A stretch of 64,000 nucleotides of DNA from Micromonospora musae (GTDB lineage: Bacteria > Actinomycetota > Actinomycetes > Mycobacteriales > Micromonosporaceae). The stretch covers positions 124,001-188,000 of the forward strand of contig NZ_RAZT01000012.1 of assembly GCF_003626635.1 (NCBI RefSeq), read 5' to 3'. A model generated the notes under the pieces. It saw only the letters and a list, made by a program, of their open reading frames with translations, was not told the DNA's origin and ran no database searches. A program made the position numbers and the translations under genes. This document shows positions 33,692 to 42,519 of the stretch, one piece after another (the first letter of the stretch is position 1; the number at the start of each line of letters is the position of its first letter).

Positions 33692-34531
33692 ATGTTCGGT
33701 AAACCCAGCCGCACCGGTCGGGCCTTCCAGTACCTCGCCCTCGCCGGCTACCTGATCTTCCTCGGGTTCCCGCTCGTCTGGCTCCTCTCGACGGCGTTCA
33801 AGCCGCCGCGGGAGTTGGTGCAGCTGCACCCCACGCTGATCCCCAGCAACCCGACCCTGCAGAACTTCGTGCAGGCCTTCACCGAGCAGGAGCTGGGCCG
33901 GGCGGCCCTCAACAGCCTCCAGGTCTCACTCGCCTCGGCGGTGCTGACCGTGCTCGTCGCCATGCCGGCGTCGTACGCCCTCGCCCGGTTCCGCTCGAAG
34001 CTCGGCACCGTGGCGCTGGGTTGGGTGCTGCTCTCCCAGCTCTTCCCGTTCGTGCTGCTGATCATCCCGATCTTCCTCGTGCTGCGGCAGGTCGGACTGG
34101 CCAACACGCACGCCGGGCTGGTGCTGATCTATGTGGTCTGGGCGCTGCCGTTCGCGCTCTGGATGCTGCAGGGCTTCGTCCGCAACATCCCACGCGAGCT
34201 GGAGGAGGCCGCGTCCGTGGACGGCGCGACCCGGACGCAGGTCCTGCGCCGCGTGGTCTTCCCGCTGCTCGCCCCCGGTCTGGTGGCGACGGCGCTCTTC
34301 TCCTTCATCTCCGCCTGGAACGAGTTCTTCTTCGCCCTCGTGCTGATCAAGACGCCCGAGCTGGCGACCCTGCCGGTCGCACTGGCCCGGTTCGTCGGCA
34401 TCGAGGGCACCGCACGCCTCGGCCCGCTCGCCGCCGGTTCACTGCTGGCGACGCTGCCCAGCCTGATCTTTTTCGCGTTCATGCAACGCCGGCTCTCGTC
34501 CGGCTCGCTCGCCGGAGCGGTCAAGGGCTGA
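33692..34531 (+). CDS. Sugar ABC transporter permease 2
   Basis: 279 residues with six membrane segments, the loop ELEEAASVDGATRTQVLRRV and the C-terminus GSLAGAVKG, a MalG-like subunit. The ATG follows the stop of permease 1 by two bases. Together they form the channel for the binding protein encoded next. Confidence 0.92.
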   Translation: MFGKPSRTGRAFQYLALAGYLIFLGFPLVWLLSTAFKPPRELVQLHPTLIPSNPTLQNFVQAFTEQELGRAALNSLQVSLASAVLTVLVAMPASYALARFRSKLGTVALGWVLLSQLFPFVLLIIPIFLVLRQVGLANTHAGLVLIYVVWALPFALWMLQGFVRNIPRELEEAASVDGATRTQVLRRVVFPLLAPGLVATALFSFISAWNEFFFALVLIKTPELATLPVALARFVGIEGTARLGPLAAGSLLATLPSLIFFAFMQRRLSSGSLAGAVKG

Positions 34532-34569
34532 TCCCGTCCCCCACCACCACCCAAGGAGGTACACCCCCC

Positions 34570-35862
34570 ATGCTTCGCACGAGATTCCGCCGACTCGCCG
34601 CGGCCACCGCGGTCGCGGTCGTCGGCCTCGGCATGATCGCCGCCTGCGGGAACGGCGGCGACGACGAGGTCACATCCGGTCCGGTCAAGCTGCGCTTCCT
34701 CAGCCTCGCCTGGCAGAAGGAGTCGCTGAAGGCCAACAAGGACCTGGTCGCCAAGTGGAACGCCGAACACCCGGACATCCAGGTCGAGTACGTCCAGGGT
34801 GACTGGAACTCGGTGCACGACCAGCTGCTGACCTCGTTCGAGGGCGGCGACGCGCCGGACATCGTGCACTACGAGGCGGCGTCGATCGGCGAGTTCAGCA
34901 AGCAGGGCTACCTGGCAGACCTCTCCGACCTGCTCTCCGACGACTTCAAGGGCCAGATCGACAAGGGCATCTGGGACACCGCGACCTTCGACGACAAGGT
35001 CACCGGCGTGCCGTTCCTGCTGGAGTCGCAGGTCGTGGTCGCCAACAAGAAGCTGCTCGACGCCGCCGGCGTGGCGGTACCCCCGGCCGACGGCGGCTGG
35101 ACTTGGGACGAGTTCCAGGCCAACGCCCAGAAGCTCACCAAGCCCGGCCAGTTCGGTGCCGCCTGGGCGCTCAAGTCGCCGACCAACCGGGTGCTGAACC
35201 TCGCCTTGAACTTCGACGGCAAGTTCTTCTACACCGACGGCGGGCGTACCGAGGTCAAGGTCGGTGACCCGGAGAAGGAGGTGCCGAAGCGCATCCACGA
35301 CATGCTCTACACGGCGAAGTCGGCCTCCCCGGAGGCGCTCGGCATGAGCGGCGCGGACACGCTGCCCGGCTTCTTCGGCGGCAAGTACGCGATGCTGCCC
35401 GGCTCGGTCTCGCTGCGCCAGCAGATGGTCGAGCAGGCGCCCGCCGGCTTCGAGTGGGTCACCCTCCCGCCGATCAAGGGCCTCTCCGCCATGCAGGCGG
35501 CCAACCCGCAGACGCTGTCGGTCTCCGAGGACTCCAAGCACAAGAAGCAGGCCGCCCAGTTCCTCGAGTACTTCCTGAACCCCACCAACATGGCCGCCCT
35601 GGCCAAGGGGGACTGGCTGGTGCCGACCGGTAAGCAGGCCAACCAGGAGCTCATCAAGCTCACCGGCGGCAAGCAGGGTTGGGACGTCGCCGCGAAGAGC
35701 GCCGCCGACCTGACCGTGGCCCCGTTCCAGATGGCCGACGGCTACCCGGAGTGGAAGACCAAGTACGCCACCCCGGCCCTCCAGCAGTACTTCGCCAACA
35801 AGATCACCCTGGACCAGCTCGCCACGCAGCTGGTCGACGGTGGCAAGCAGGTTCTGAGGTAA
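34570..35862 (+). CDS. Sugar ABC transporter substrate-binding lipoprotein
   Basis: 430 residues. The lipobox is GMIAACGN. The body is a family 1 solute-binding protein: LRFLSLAWQKESL, YVQGDWNSVHDQLLTSFEGGDAPDIVHYEAAS and GFFGGKYAMLPGS. It has the best binding site of the operon (AAGGAGG at 34553-34559), which fits the need for more binding protein than permease. Unusually the gene follows the permeases instead of preceding them. Confidence 0.92.
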   Translation: MLRTRFRRLAAATAVAVVGLGMIAACGNGGDDEVTSGPVKLRFLSLAWQKESLKANKDLVAKWNAEHPDIQVEYVQGDWNSVHDQLLTSFEGGDAPDIVHYEAASIGEFSKQGYLADLSDLLSDDFKGQIDKGIWDTATFDDKVTGVPFLLESQVVVANKKLLDAAGVAVPPADGGWTWDEFQANAQKLTKPGQFGAAWALKSPTNRVLNLALNFDGKFFYTDGGRTEVKVGDPEKEVPKRIHDMLYTAKSASPEALGMSGADTLPGFFGGKYAMLPGSVSLRQQMVEQAPAGFEWVTLPPIKGLSAMQAANPQTLSVSEDSKHKKQAAQFLEYFLNPTNMAALAKGDWLVPTGKQANQELIKLTGGKQGWDVAAKSAADLTVAPFQMADGYPEWKTKYATPALQQYFANKITLDQLATQLVDGGKQVLR

Positions 35863-35867
35863 AGCAC

Positions 35868-37037
35868 ATGTCACTCTTGCTCGACACATCGGTCGGAACT
35901 CTGGTCGGCGCGGCGGTCGGCGACGCCCTCGGCGGCGCCACCGAAACCGCCCTGCCGGAACAGATCCGTGCCCGCTTCGGCGGCTGGGTCGAGGGCATCG
36001 TGCCCCCGTACCACGCCGACTGGGCCACCGCACGGCCACTCGCGCCGTACCACAAGGGCGACGGGCACATCACCGACGACACGTTGATGACCCACGCCCT
36101 GGTCCGCGCCTACGCGGCGAAGCGCGACCACCTCGACGCGTACGACGTGGTGGACCTGCTGGTGCCGGACCTGATCGAGCGGGTGGTCTACATCCCCGAC
36201 CTGGAGCGGGACGGGGTGACCTTCCACCGCCTCGCGGCCGCCGAGCGGTGGCTGGTCACCCGCCTGCACCACGCGCACGTGGATCCGCGCGAGGCCGGGG
36301 TCGGCAACATCGTCAACTGCGGTGCGGCCATGTACATGGCCCCGGTCGGCATCGTCAACGCGGGCGATCCGGCCGGCGCGTACGCCGAGGCGGTGGAGAT
36401 CGCCGGGGCGCACCAGCACAGCTACGGGCGCGAGGCGGCAGCGGTCTTCGCCGCCGCCGTCGCCGCGGCCGCCACCGCCGGCGCGACCGTCGAGGACGTG
36501 ATCGCCGCGGCGCTCGACCTGGCCCGCGACGGGACCCGGGCGGCCATCGACGCGGTGGTCAAGGAGGCCCGGGCCCACCAGGACTGGAAGGCGGCGATCC
36601 CCGCGCTGCGGGCCGCCGTGGCCCCGTACGACACGGTGGGGGAGGAGTACCGCAGCCCCGGTCTGGGCGCGCGTCGCCCGAGCCGCCTGCACACCATCGA
36701 GGAGCTGCCGGTGGCGCTCGGCATGCTGGTCGTGGCCGGCGGGGAGTACCGCGCCGCGGTGCTCGGCGCGGTGAACTACGGCCGGGACGCCGACTCGACC
36801 GCCACCATGGCCGGCGCGATCGCCGGGGCGCTCGGCGGCCTCGCCGCCGTCCCGGCCGACTGGGCCGAGACGGTCGCCACCGCCTCCCGTACCGATCTCG
36901 TCGAGCCGGCGCGGGTGCTCGCGGCCGTGGCCGGTGAGGTCTTCGAGCGGGACCGGAGCCGGTTCGCCCGGCGGGTGCAGCGCTTCGCCGGACTGACGAG
37001 CGGCACGTCCGCCGTCGACGGGGCGCCGGCCCGATGA
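35868..37037 (+). CDS. ADP-ribosylglycohydrolase-family protein 1
   Basis: 389 residues. The ARH fold is shown by VGDALGGATE (18-26), the Mg-binding TDDTLM (69-74) and the C-terminal GRDADSTATMAGAIAGALGG (Asp307, Asp309), the two-metal site that cleaves N- or O-ribosyl bonds of ADP-ribose conjugates. The protein is cytosolic. It starts 5 bases after the binding-protein stop and overlaps the second ARH gene by four bases. In a sugar-import operon its substrate is more likely a small imported riboside or other glycoside than a modified protein; this is inference. Confidence 0.88.
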   Translation: MSLLLDTSVGTLVGAAVGDALGGATETALPEQIRARFGGWVEGIVPPYHADWATARPLAPYHKGDGHITDDTLMTHALVRAYAAKRDHLDAYDVVDLLVPDLIERVVYIPDLERDGVTFHRLAAAERWLVTRLHHAHVDPREAGVGNIVNCGAAMYMAPVGIVNAGDPAGAYAEAVEIAGAHQHSYGREAAAVFAAAVAAAATAGATVEDVIAAALDLARDGTRAAIDAVVKEARAHQDWKAAIPALRAAVAPYDTVGEEYRSPGLGARRPSRLHTIEELPVALGMLVVAGGEYRAAVLGAVNYGRDADSTATMAGAIAGALGGLAAVPADWAETVATASRTDLVEPARVLAAVAGEVFERDRSRFARRVQRFAGLTSGTSAVDGAPAR

Positions 37038-38380
37038 GGATCACCTGGGTACAGCCGGAGGACCTGCTGCCGCACGAGCTGGCGGCGAGTCGCGACGAGG
37101 GACGTGACGTCACGGCCCTCGCGCGGCGGTGGAGCGCGGCCGGCGGGGACCTGACCCCGCCGGTCACCGGCGCCTCGCCGACCCCGGCCGCACCGCAGCT
37201 GCGGGCCCTCGCTGTGGAGTTGCTCGACGCCGCCGACGCGCTACCGGCGGTCGGCGGCGGCGACGAGCCGGACGACCTGGCCGGGCTGCGGTCCGGCTGG
37301 CCGGCGGAGTGGTCCCTGCCCACCGGGGCGTCGTACGACCGGCTGCACGGCGGGTGGCTCGGCCGGGCGGCCGGTTGCCTGCTCGGCAAGCCGGTGGAGA
37401 AGATTCCCCGGCAGGGCATCCGGGAGATCCTCGTCGCGACCGGCCGCTGGCCGCTGCGCGACTGGTTCACCGCGCAGGGACTTCCCGCCGAGGTCGCCGC
37501 CCGCTGGCCGTGGAACCGGCGCAGCGCCCCGACCAGCCTCGCCGAGAACATCGACGGGATGCCCGAGGACGACGACCTGAACTACCCGCTGCTCGCGTTG
37601 CGGGTGCTGGAGACCCACGGGCGGGACTTCACCAGCGCCGACGTGGCGCAGGCCTGGCTGGACTGGCTGCCCGGCGGGCGGGTCTTCACCGCCGAGCGGG
37701 TCGCCTACCGCAACCTGCTGCTCGGCCTGGCCCCGCCGGAGAGCGCCCGGCGGCACAACCCGTTCCGCGAGTGGATCGGCGCCCAGATCCGCACCGACGT
37801 GTACGGCTGGGTCAACCCCGGCCGGCCGGACCGGGCCGCCGAGCTGGCCGTCCGCGACGCCGAGGTCAGTCATGTCCGGGGCGGGGTGCACGGGGCGATC
37901 TGGGCCGCCGCGCTCGCCGCCGCCGCGCCGGTCGCCACGGACGTGGAGCAGGTGCTCGACGCGGCCGAGGCGGTCCTGCCGCCGCGCAGCCGCTTCGCGG
38001 CCGCCGTTCGTGAGGCCCGGGCCCTCGGCGCGGACGCCGACGACTGGGAGAAGGTCGTCGACGAGCTCTACGCCCGGCACGGCCACCTGCACTGGGTGCA
38101 CGTACGCAACAACGCCGCGCTGGTGGCCGCCGCCCTCGCGTACGGGCGGGGCGATCTGGAGACGTCGATCTGCGCGGTGGTCAGCGGGGGCTGGGACACC
38201 GACTCGAACGGCGCCACCGTCGGCGCGGTCACCGGCGCGCTCACCGGCGCGTCGGAGCTGCCGGCCCGCTGGGTCGCTCCGCTGCGCAACCGGCTGGCGA
38301 GCAGCATCGCCGGCTTCGACGGGATCGGCTTTGACGAGCTGGCCGAGCGCACCCGGGCGCTGGCCGGGGCCGGATCGTGA
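37034..38380 (+). CDS. ADP-ribosylglycohydrolase-family protein 2
   Basis: 448 residues. A family-atypical N-terminal 115 residues precede the ARH fold: LHGGWLGRAAGCLLGKPVEKIPR, the acidic metal site PEDDDLNYP, and near the C-terminus GGWDTDSNGATVGAVTGAL. It is a distant paralogue of the preceding gene, with Glu/Asp-rich EDDD instead of TDDT, so the pair may act on two related substrates or form a hetero-complex. The ATG overlaps the stop of ARH 1 (ATGA). Confidence 0.85.
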   Translation: MRITWVQPEDLLPHELAASRDEGRDVTALARRWSAAGGDLTPPVTGASPTPAAPQLRALAVELLDAADALPAVGGGDEPDDLAGLRSGWPAEWSLPTGASYDRLHGGWLGRAAGCLLGKPVEKIPRQGIREILVATGRWPLRDWFTAQGLPAEVAARWPWNRRSAPTSLAENIDGMPEDDDLNYPLLALRVLETHGRDFTSADVAQAWLDWLPGGRVFTAERVAYRNLLLGLAPPESARRHNPFREWIGAQIRTDVYGWVNPGRPDRAAELAVRDAEVSHVRGGVHGAIWAAALAAAAPVATDVEQVLDAAEAVLPPRSRFAAAVREARALGADADDWEKVVDELYARHGHLHWVHVRNNAALVAAALAYGRGDLETSICAVVSGGWDTDSNGATVGAVTGALTGASELPARWVAPLRNRLASSIAGFDGIGFDELAERTRALAGAGS

Positions 38381-38432
38381 ACGGTCCCGGCGCTCCGGTC
38401 GGTGCGGGAACGAGGATGGCAGGGAGGACGGC

Positions 38433-39371
38433 ATGAGCGCACGCGTGGTGGTGGTGGGCAGCACCAACCTGGACCTGGTGGTGACGGCCCCGCAGCTGCC
38501 CCGCCCCGGCGAGACGGTGCTCGGCGAGGACTTCCGCACCGTCCCCGGCGGCAAGGGCGCCAACCAGGCGGTCGCCGCGGCCCGGGCCGGCGCGGCCTGC
38601 GACTTCGTGGGCGCGGTCGGCGACGACGAGTTCGGCGTGCAGCTGCGCGCGAGTCTCGTCGGCTCCGGGGTGGACGTGGGGCGGCTGCGTACCGTCCCCG
38701 GCGCCTCCGGTGTCGCGCTGATCGCGGTGGACCGCTCGGCGGAGAACTTCATCGTGGTCGCCCCCGGCGCCAACGGCGCGCTCACCGACCTGAGCGCCGA
38801 GGACCGGGCCACCATCGCCGCGGCCGACGTGCTCCTGCTCCAGTTGGAGGTGCCGATGCCCACCGTGGTCCGCGCCGCCGACTGGGCCCGGGCCGCCGGC
38901 ACCACCGTGGTGCTCAACGCCGCCCCGGCCGCTGAACTCCCGGCCGAACTGCTCGACCTCGTCGACGTCCTGGTCGTCAACGAGCACGAGGCCGCCACCG
39001 TGGCCGGGCTGGTCTCCGACGAGCCGGCCGCGCTGCTCGACGCCCTGCTGGAGCGGGTGCCCCGGGTGGTGCTGACCCTCGGCGCGCGCGGCGCGGCCTA
39101 CGCCGACCGGCGTGGCCTGCGGCTCGATGTCCCCGCGCCGCTCATCGACGCGGTGGACACCACCGCCGCGGGTGACGCGTTCACCGGCGCGCTCGCCGTC
39201 TCCTGGGCCGAGCGGGGCGGCGCCGTCAGCGAGGAGAGCGTCGCGGCGAGCCTGCGCTGGGCGTGCGCCGCCGGTGCGGCCTGCGCCCGGCGCCCCGGCG
39301 CGTCCACCGCACTGCCGGAACGCACCGCCATCGACGCCTTGTACGACGCGACCTACCGAGGTGCATCGTGA
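38433..39371 (+). CDS. rbsK: Ribokinase (PfkB family)
   Basis: 312 residues. Signatures of ribokinase: GSTNLDLV, PGGKGANQAVAAA (38-50), LNAAPA and the catalytic DTTAAGDAF (Asp248). It phosphorylates ribose, or a similar pentose, at O5 with ATP. With two ARH-type hydrolases before it, it would trap the sugar they release. AGGGAGG precedes the ATG by 6 bases. It overlaps the next gene by four bases (GTGA). Confidence 0.88.
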   Translation: MSARVVVVGSTNLDLVVTAPQLPRPGETVLGEDFRTVPGGKGANQAVAAARAGAACDFVGAVGDDEFGVQLRASLVGSGVDVGRLRTVPGASGVALIAVDRSAENFIVVAPGANGALTDLSAEDRATIAAADVLLLQLEVPMPTVVRAADWARAAGTTVVLNAAPAAELPAELLDLVDVLVVNEHEAATVAGLVSDEPAALLDALLERVPRVVLTLGARGAAYADRRGLRLDVPAPLIDAVDTTAAGDAFTGALAVSWAERGGAVSEESVAASLRWACAAGAACARRPGASTALPERTAIDALYDATYRGAS

Positions 39372-41335
39372 GTTTCAACCCGTACGTTCCGCGTCCGATC
39401 GACCGGCCCACCCCGGTACCGCTCGCCGACGACACCGACCTGACCACGCTGGACGAGGCGAAGATCTTCGCCGCCCCGGACGACCCGGCGCAGTGGCCCG
39501 CCTGGCGTGCGCAGCTGACCCGGTGGCGGGCCGACGCCCGGCAGCGGCTCGGCGACACCGGCACCCACTACGACGAGATCAGCGGCGACTGCTTCTCGAT
39601 CTGCCTCGCCTGGCTCTGGGACGAGACGCTCTACGACCACGAGCGGGGCGTCTTCACCGTCGAGGAGTTCCTCGACACCGCTCAGCGGGACTTCGGCGGC
39701 TTCGACGGGGTGGTGCTCTGGCACGCGTACCCGGTGATCGGCCTGGACGACCGCAACCAGTTCGACTGGTACCGGGACGTGCCGGAGCTGCCGGAGGTGG
39801 TGCGGGCGTTCCAGGAGCGCGGGGTGCGGGTCTTCGTCGACTACAACCCGTGGGACACCGGCACGCGGCGTGAGCCGGGCAGCGACGCCGAGGAGGTCGC
39901 CGCGCTGGCCGGCAAGCTCGGCGTCGACGGCGTCTTCCTGGACACCCTCAAGGAGGGCGCCGGTGAGCTGCGGGCCGCGCTGGAAGCCGTCCGCCCCGGA
40001 ATGGTCCTCGAGGGCGAGAGCCGGGTGCCGCTGGCCCGCATCGGCGACCACGCGATGTCCTGGGCGCAGTGGTTCGCCGACTCCGACGTGCCCGGTGTGC
40101 TGCGCGCCAAGTGGTTCGAGCGCCGGCACGTCCTGCACCACACCCGTCGCTGGCACCGTGACCACCTCGACGAGCTGCACTCCGCCTGGCTCAACGGCGT
40201 CGGTGTGCTGGTCTGGGAGAGCGTCTTCGGCGTCTGGGTCGGCTGGAACGAGCGCGACCGCGCGGTGCTGCGGGCGATGCGCCGGGTGCAGGCCAGCCAC
40301 GCCGCGTGGCTGCGCGCCGAGGAGTGGGTTCCGCTCGCCGACCACCCCGGCTCCGGCCAGGTGTACGCGTCGCGGTGGACCCACGACGGCGAGCCGCTGT
40401 GGACAGTGGTGAATCGGGGCCTTGACCACGACGGCGCCTGGCTGGTGACCGACGCCCGGCCGGGCCGGCGCTTCGTCGACCTGGTCACCGGCGCCGAGCT
40501 GACCGTCACCGAGACCGGTGACGGCCGGGTGGCAGTCGGCGGCGCCCTGCCGGCCGGGGCGATCGCCGCGGTCGTCGCCACCGGCACGACCGTCGACCGG
40601 CACGAGCCGCCGGGCGGCGACCCGTCGTTCCCGGCCCGGGCCGCGGTCCGCGTCCGCGCCCCGTGGGCGCCCCGCACCGAGCCGCCGGCGGGCCTGGTGG
40701 CCGTCGAGGCGGGCCGGCGCGAGCTGGTGGTCCGGCACCGGGTGCGGGAGACCGGGCTGTACGGGGAGACGCCGTACGTCGACGAGTGGAAGCCGCTGCC
40801 CCCGCGCCTGCACCACACCGGCACACTGCACCGCACCGCGACGATGGGCCGGTTCGCCATCGCCGTCGACGAGGTAACCCACGGCCAGTACGCCGAGTTC
40901 CTGCGCGCCACCGGCTACCGGCCGGTGCGCCCCGAGCGGTTCACGGCCGGACAGGGCCGGGTGGACGCCCCGGTCACCGGCGTCGACCTGACCGACGCGC
41001 GGGCGTACGCGGAATGGGCCGGGTTGCGGCTGCCCACCGAGGACGAGTGGCAGGTGGCGGCCGAGGCGGGCCTGCTCGCCCGCCGGGAGCCGCTGGTGTG
41101 GAACCTGACCGAGAGCGAGCACACCGACGGGCGGACCCGTTTCGTGATCCTCAAGGGCGGCGCCGCGTACCAGGCCGAGGGCTCGGACTGGTACTTCGAC
41201 GGTGGCCCGCAGCCGCCGGAGGTGTCGGTGAAGTTGCTGCTCACCGGCGCCGGTCTCACCCGCTCCGACCAGATCGGCTTCCGGGTGGCTGCGGATCTCG
41301 CGCCGGCGTCGGCACCGGGGGAGGTGACGCGGTGA
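39368..41335 (+). CDS. Glycosidase-like TIM barrel fused to a SUMF1/FGE-like domain
   Basis: 655 residues, cytosolic. The first about 430 residues look like a glycoside-hydrolase barrel: FGGFDGVVLWHAYPVIGLDDRN, VFVDYNPWDTGTRR, LGVDGVFLDTLKEGAGEL, GMVLEGES, with acidic residues at strand ends. A beta domain follows, then from about residue 490 a formylglycine-generating-enzyme fold: MGRFAIAVDEVTHGQYAEFL, VTGVDLTDARAYAEWAGLRLPTEDEWQ, VWNLTESEHTDG, FVILKGGAAYQ and IGFRVAADL. The cysteines of true FGE are missing, so the second domain is probably a binding module or a different enzyme. The GTG overlaps the ribokinase stop. The combination is rare. Confidence 0.75.
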   Translation: MSFNPYVPRPIDRPTPVPLADDTDLTTLDEAKIFAAPDDPAQWPAWRAQLTRWRADARQRLGDTGTHYDEISGDCFSICLAWLWDETLYDHERGVFTVEEFLDTAQRDFGGFDGVVLWHAYPVIGLDDRNQFDWYRDVPELPEVVRAFQERGVRVFVDYNPWDTGTRREPGSDAEEVAALAGKLGVDGVFLDTLKEGAGELRAALEAVRPGMVLEGESRVPLARIGDHAMSWAQWFADSDVPGVLRAKWFERRHVLHHTRRWHRDHLDELHSAWLNGVGVLVWESVFGVWVGWNERDRAVLRAMRRVQASHAAWLRAEEWVPLADHPGSGQVYASRWTHDGEPLWTVVNRGLDHDGAWLVTDARPGRRFVDLVTGAELTVTETGDGRVAVGGALPAGAIAAVVATGTTVDRHEPPGGDPSFPARAAVRVRAPWAPRTEPPAGLVAVEAGRRELVVRHRVRETGLYGETPYVDEWKPLPPRLHHTGTLHRTATMGRFAIAVDEVTHGQYAEFLRATGYRPVRPERFTAGQGRVDAPVTGVDLTDARAYAEWAGLRLPTEDEWQVAAEAGLLARREPLVWNLTESEHTDGRTRFVILKGGAAYQAEGSDWYFDGGPQPPEVSVKLLLTGAGLTRSDQIGFRVAADLAPASAPGEVTR

Positions 41336-42519
41336 GCGCGCCGCTTCACGGGGTGAAGGTCGTCGACCTGGCCACCCTCTTCGCCGGACCGCTCGCGGCG
41401 GCGTTCCTCGGTGACTTCGGGGCCGACGTGATCAAGGTGGAGCACCCGGCGAAGCCGGACCCGTCGCGTGGGCACGGCCCGGCCAAGGACGGCGTCGGGC
41501 TCTGGTGGAAGGTGCTCGGCCGCAACAAGCGGACCGTGACGTGCAACCTCTCCGACCCGGAGGGGGCGGCGTTGCTGCGGCGGCTGCTAGCCGACGCCGA
41601 CGTGCTGGTGGAGAACTTCCGCCCGGGCACGCTGGAGCGCTGGGGCCTCGGCCCCGCCGAACTGCACGAGGTAAACCCCCGGCTGGTGATCGCCCGGATC
41701 AGTGGCTTCGGTCAGGTCGGCCCGTACGCCCGCCGGCCGGGCTTCGGCACCCTCGCCGAGGCGATGAGCGGCTTCGCCGCGGCGACCGGTGAGCCCGACG
41801 GCCCGCCGACGCTGCCTCCGTTCGGGCTGGCCGACTCGGTGACCGCGCTCGCCGCCGCGTACGCCGTGATGCTGGCCCTGCGCACCCGGGACGCCAGCGG
41901 CGTCGGGCAGGTCGTCGACCTCGCCATCATCGAGCCGATCATGGCGATGCTCGGCCCGCAGATCACCTGGTACGACCAGCTCGGCTATATCCAGCCGCGG
42001 TTGGGCAACCGCTCCAACAACAACGCCCCGCGTAACACGTACCGGTGCGCGGACGGGCGCTGGGTGGCGATCTCCACGAGCGCGCAGAGCATCGCCGAGC
42101 GGGTCGTGCGGCTCGTCGGCCGCCCGGAGCTGGTCGACGAGCGGTGGTTCGCCACCGGCAGCGGCCGGGCCGCGCACGCCGACGAGCTGGACGCCGCCGT
42201 GGGCGCGTGGGTGGCGCAGCGGGACCGGGACGAGGTGGTGGCCGCCTTCGAGGCGGCGCAGGCCGCGGTCGCCCCGGTCTACGACGTGCGGGACATCCTC
42301 GCCGACCCCCAGTACGCGGCGCTCGGCACCGTGCGCAGCGTGCCGGACGAGGAGCTGGGCCAGGTACGGATGCAGAACGTGCCGTTCCGGCTCTCCGAGA
42401 CGCCGGGGGAGATCCGCCACGCTGGGCGCCGGCACGGGCAGGACACCGAGGCGGTCTTCGCCGAACTCGGGCTCAGCGCCGACGAACTCGCCGAGCTTCG
42501 GGCGCGCGGGGTGATCTGA
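41332..42519 (+). CDS. Family III CoA-transferase (CaiB/BaiF)
   Basis: 395 residues. VVDLATLFAGPLAAAFLGDFGADVIKVEHP and RNKRTVTCNLSDPEG, FGLADSVTALAAAYAVMLAL and NAPRNTYRCADGRWVAIS are typical of CaiB/BaiF enzymes, which move CoA between carboxylic acids. In many members the catalytic Asp sits in a GYD segment; here residues 137-139 read GFG, so either another acid (Glu143) serves or activity differs. The GTG overlaps the previous stop (GTGA). It works with the CitE-type lyase next to it. Confidence 0.85.
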   Translation: MSAPLHGVKVVDLATLFAGPLAAAFLGDFGADVIKVEHPAKPDPSRGHGPAKDGVGLWWKVLGRNKRTVTCNLSDPEGAALLRRLLADADVLVENFRPGTLERWGLGPAELHEVNPRLVIARISGFGQVGPYARRPGFGTLAEAMSGFAAATGEPDGPPTLPPFGLADSVTALAAAYAVMLALRTRDASGVGQVVDLAIIEPIMAMLGPQITWYDQLGYIQPRLGNRSNNNAPRNTYRCADGRWVAISTSAQSIAERVVRLVGRPELVDERWFATGSGRAAHADELDAAVGAWVAQRDRDEVVAAFEAAQAAVAPVYDVRDILADPQYAALGTVRSVPDEELGQVRMQNVPFRLSETPGEIRHAGRRHGQDTEAVFAELGLSADELAELRARGVI

